Of a DNA stretch of 39,771 nt, positions 37,810-39,771 are shown piece after piece. The stretch is taken from the NCBI GenBank assembly GCA_015064745.1, contig SVRR01000017.1:1-39771 (forward strand). Reading direction: 5' to 3'. The notes under the pieces were generated by a model. It was not told the DNA's origin, searched no databases, and worked only from the letters and a program-made list of their open reading frames with translations. This DNA is from Oscillospiraceae bacterium. GTDB taxonomy: Bacteria > Bacillota > Clostridia > Oscillospirales > CAG-272. Position numbers and translations under genes: made by a program. Positions within the stretch are counted from its first letter, which is position 1. Each line of letters starts with the position of its first letter.

Positions 37810-38357
37810 ATAAATACTCCTTCCTTCGTAAGATAATCTCTAAATTTGCTTCTGGTTCTATGTAGGATGACGCTAACGTAGCTTTCCGAAAGACGCATGC
37901 CGCTCGCAATATCCTTGACACTCATCGCATACCAATATCTACGCATAAATATAACGCGGGTTCGAGCATCAAGAGACGCGAGAAAACCGTTGAGGGCTTG
38001 CTTTAACGAGAGCTCATCCTCTATGCTATAGTCTTCGCTTGGAACGCATTCCCAGTATTCTTCCATGACGCTTTCTCTTTCGGCACTGCGCTTTTGCGCG
38101 TTTTCATGCCGATAGCGGTCTATGGCAATATTGCGCGTAATACGGGCGAGAAAGCATTGTAGCTTGCTCGGCTTTTGAGGCGGTATCGTATTCCAAGCAC
38201 TGTTCCAAGTGTCGTTGACACATTCATCCGCGTCTTCACGAGAATGAAGGATGTTATATGCAACTGTGTGGCAATATTTGCCGTACTTCATTTCGGTTTC
38301 CCGAATCGCATTTTCGTCGCGCTCCCAATACAGCATAACGATTCTTTCGTCTTCCAC
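37806..38357 (-). CDS. ECF-type RNA polymerase sigma factor
   Basis: 183 residues. Sigma region 2 lies at about 8-75 (YCHTVAYNIL, DADECVNDTWNSAWN, FLARITRNIAIDRYR). Region 4 lies at about 118-175 (LDARTRVIFMRRYWYAMSVK, then the helix-turn-helix SESYVSVILHRTRSKFRDYL). There is no region 3, as usual for extracytoplasmic-function factors. The start codon is GTG, with AAGGAGGG 7 nt upstream. It is the first gene of a coupled operon with a membrane beta-propeller protein and an SGNH hydrolase, and should be freed by an envelope signal. Confidence 0.93.
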   Translation of the reverse strand: MEDERIVMLYWERDENAIRETEMKYGKYCHTVAYNILHSREDADECVNDTWNSAWNTIPPQKPSKLQCFLARITRNIAIDRYRHENAQKRSAERESVMEEYWECVPSEDYSIEDELSLKQALNGFLASLDARTRVIFMRRYWYAMSVKDIASGMRLSESYVSVILHRTRSKFRDYLTKEGVFI

Positions 38358-38423
38358 GTACTTGCCCTCCTTAAGTAGTTTTTAAAAGCGCTTTCACCCA
38401 TATAGTCGTAAAACGAATTCGAT

Positions 38424-38452
38424 ATCTTACAGCTTAAAGGAATATTTTTCAA
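38424..38452 (-). promoter_or_regulatory. Second possible promoter of the ECF operon
   Basis: Minus strand: TTGAAA (38452-38447), 17-bp spacer, TAAGAT (38429-38424). Weaker than the one upstream. Confidence 0.4.
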
Positions 38453-38495
38453 GAATTTTCAGAATTTTTTCACACGCAAAGCCTTGTTTGTGTAT

Positions 38496-38524
38496 AGTAT
38501 AGCACAAATTTGCTTCTAAAGCAA
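38496..38524 (-). promoter_or_regulatory. Main candidate promoter of the ECF operon
   Basis: Minus strand: TTGCTT (38524-38519), 17-bp spacer ending GTGC, TATACT (38501-38496). The region holds two dyads: ATTTGCTT-cta-AAGCAAAT (38508-38526) at the -35 and TTTGTG-N10-CACAAA (38487-38508) over the -10. Confidence 0.6.
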
Positions 38525-38574
38525 ATAATTCAACAAATTTTTTCGTGTTCGAAGTGAAAAAGCCTATGCGCGCA

Positions 38575-38603
38575 TTGACATTATGAACAAGCTGTGCTAC
38601 AAT
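38575..38603 (+). promoter_or_regulatory. Promoter of the small membrane protein gene
   Basis: TTGACA (38575-38580), 17-bp spacer ending GTGC, TACAAT (38598-38603). It rules out the in-frame ATG at 38583 as the start. Confidence 0.85.
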
Positions 38604-38630
38604 ATAGAAAAAGCAAATAGAGAGGTCATT

Positions 38631-39011
38631 ATGAGTAAATTCAAATACGTTTTGGGACTGGTCGCGGCGATTGCGGCATTTATCTTTTTCTTTACTGTAG
38701 ATTTTGCGGAAGGCTTCGAAGAGATTGTCTTCGGTTATATGCTTGCTGCCTCTGTTGCGGAGCTGATATGGTGGGACAGCATTGCGGTGAAGATCCCTTT
38801 TTTCCTTTTAAAATTCACCCTGACTGTCTTCCTCTTTTGGTGGGGGATCCTCTTTTCGGGCATCATTCTCTTTATTGTTGCCCTTGTGATTGCGACGCCC
38901 GTTTTCGGCTTCATTGCCAGCCTTTTGGCAGGTTCCATCACCTTGCTTTTGCTTCTGTCTTCGGTTTTCTTTCCCTTCCATGCCTTTTCTCATGCAAGAA
39001 ATTTAGATTGA
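38631..39011 (+). CDS. Small four-helix membrane protein
   Basis: 126 residues, almost entirely hydrophobic, with about four membrane segments (5-22, 32-48, 55-80, 83-117) and few charges outside the ends. The start 38631 lies 28 bases after the -10 with a GAGAGG site before it. No family was recognised. It is transcribed divergently from the ECF sigma operon, with about 50 bases between the promoters, and ends in a perfect terminator. It could belong to the same envelope-stress response, but only position suggests this. Confidence 0.65.
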   Translation: MSKFKYVLGLVAAIAAFIFFFTVDFAEGFEEIVFGYMLAASVAELIWWDSIAVKIPFFLLKFTLTVFLFWWGILFSGIILFIVALVIATPVFGFIASLLAGSITLLLLLSSVFFPFHAFSHARNLD

Positions 39012-39028
39012 TCTGTTTTTGAAAAACG

Positions 39029-39061
39029 ATCCCCCGATTTCCAAGGAAATCGGGGGATTTT
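39029..39061. terminator. Strong terminator between convergent genes
   Basis: ATCCCCCGATTTCC (39029-39042), two-base loop as written, GGAAATCGGGGGAT (39045-39058), then T. On the minus strand a GTTTTT tract follows, so it can also serve the CapA-like gene. Confidence 0.9.
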
Positions 39062-39077
39062 GCTATGTGTAAAAATG

Positions 39078-39771
39078 TCACCAACGGCAGATAAAGATGC
39101 CGTTTTCGTCCTTTTCCATGGTGATACCGTAGGGCTTGCACATTTCGGCAAGTCTATCCATGAAGACGGGATTTTCGGACTTGCGGGGCAGGCCCTCGTC
39201 GGACTTGTGACCACCCTTTGCAAGCTCAATGGGCATGAGAGAAAGGGACGTGAGCTTGCCGTCCTCGGTCTCCCAATAGGGGATGATGGTCTCCATCATC
39301 TTTTTTTCTTCCATAAGACCGACGGTGAAGTCCTTTGAACGCTTCTTTAAGAGCGCGTGCACCGTTTCGTTGCCGTCCATGTTTTGCTTTGCAAAGAAAT
39401 CGTCGGGCGCAAGCTCAATGCTGTAAAGCTCAAGTACGAAGTCGCCGAGAGAGTAGAAAATGGGCTTTTCCTTATATACCTCAATGGGGCGGAGAAGATG
39501 CGGACCGTGACCCACGATGGCGTCTGCACCCTTGTCAATAGCAAAGTGCGCGATCTGTTGCAGGAATGCGGGGACGTCCTCTTTGGTGTAGCCGTCAATC
39601 TGGTGGGAGTGAATGGAGATCATGATATAATCCGCTTGCAGGCTTGCCTCGTAGATCGACTTTTCAAGCCTTGCAAGGTCGTCTGCGTTGGGAACAAGTG
39701 TGCGGCCGGTTTCGTCGCCAAGCTTGAATTTCAGCTCGCCCAATTCCGCTTCGTTGTCGGAAGAGGGGGAT
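39078..39771 (-). CDS. CapA-like poly-gamma-glutamate synthesis family protein, C-terminal part
   Basis: The gene enters the window from its 5' side; 231 codons are visible and the frame is open to the edge. The region holds IMISIHSHQIDGY, then IDKGADAIVGHGPHLLRPIE and KPIFYSLGDFVLE, the metal-binding blocks of the PGA_cap/CapA metallophosphatase-like family. The last about 120 residues are a family-specific tail. Members take part in capsule or poly-gamma-glutamate handling, but most clostridial ones have unknown substrates. The frame's TTG at 39741-39743 is not the real start. Confidence 0.88.
   Translation of the reverse strand, partial: SPSSDNEAELGELKFKLGDETGRTLVPNADDLARLEKSIYEASLQADYIMISIHSHQIDGYTKEDVPAFLQQIAHFAIDKGADAIVGHGPHLLRPIEVYKEKPIFYSLGDFVLELYSIELAPDDFFAKQNMDGNETVHALLKKRSKDFTVGLMEEKKMMETIIPYWETEDGKLTSLSLMPIELAKGGHKSDEGLPRKSENPVFMDRLAEMCKPYGITMEKDENGIFICRW

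Overview
The window looks like a piece of the chromosome of an uncultured, probably gut-associated Bacillota (class Clostridia). The evidence is the gene content: a GGGtGRT-family protein, an SAM-I riboswitch in front of metK, RecD2, a TIGR04086-like membrane protein next to yajC, a split transketolase, and monoderm-type lipoproteins. Strong purine-rich Shine-Dalgarno sites and sigma-70-type promoters with 17-bp spacers also fit. No rRNA, CRISPR array, transposase or phage gene is visible. The order below class is not decidable from this sequence.

Layout. (1) 1-4330: the end of a GGGtGRT gene, an array of tiny hairpins, a decayed DMT-transporter fragment, a GH20-like TIM-barrel gene followed by a truncated copy of itself, and a large lipoprotein with a CBM9-like domain. 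(2) 4358-9496: a cytosolic parvulin, a shortened CapD/FlaA1-type nucleotide-sugar dehydratase, VanZ-like and DUF3810-like membrane proteins, and MurA, which together have an envelope theme. (3) 9498-12397, minus strand: a TIGR04086-like protein, YajC, and a CCA-adding enzyme fused to a C-terminal CYTH domain. (4) 12427-19663, plus strand: SAM riboswitch-metK, a small membrane protein, recD2, a divergent MreB-like actin, a 36-residue membrane peptide, pncB and a Nudix hydrolase. (5) 19674-27422, minus strand: a split transketolase plus PHP phosphoesterase operon, and secA followed by two coupled membrane proteins of unknown function. (6) 27482-31513, plus strand: trmL, a shortened ATP-grasp-like protein, tRNA-Leu(GAG) followed by a tRNA-ended structured repeat, an unknown protein and an NhaC-type antiporter. 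(7) 31511-34430, minus strand: a TetR-ABC exporter operon with a palindromic operator on its promoter, then mgsA. (8) 34511-39771: tRNA-Trp, an AT-rich inverted-repeat element, a four-helix-bundle gene remnant, an ECF sigma / membrane beta-propeller / SGNH hydrolase operon on the minus strand, a small membrane protein, and the C-terminal part of a CapA-like protein.

The items most worth following are: the CCA transferase-CYTH fusion; the 181-nt element closed by tRNA-Leu acceptor sequences and a CCA end, with three internal hairpins; the tandem hairpin array at 250-429; the ECF sigma / beta-propeller / SGNH operon; the two membrane proteins tied to secA that share a repeated motif; and the ATP-grasp-like protein that seems to lack its central catalytic region. 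All functional assignments rest on reading motifs by eye. No database search was run.
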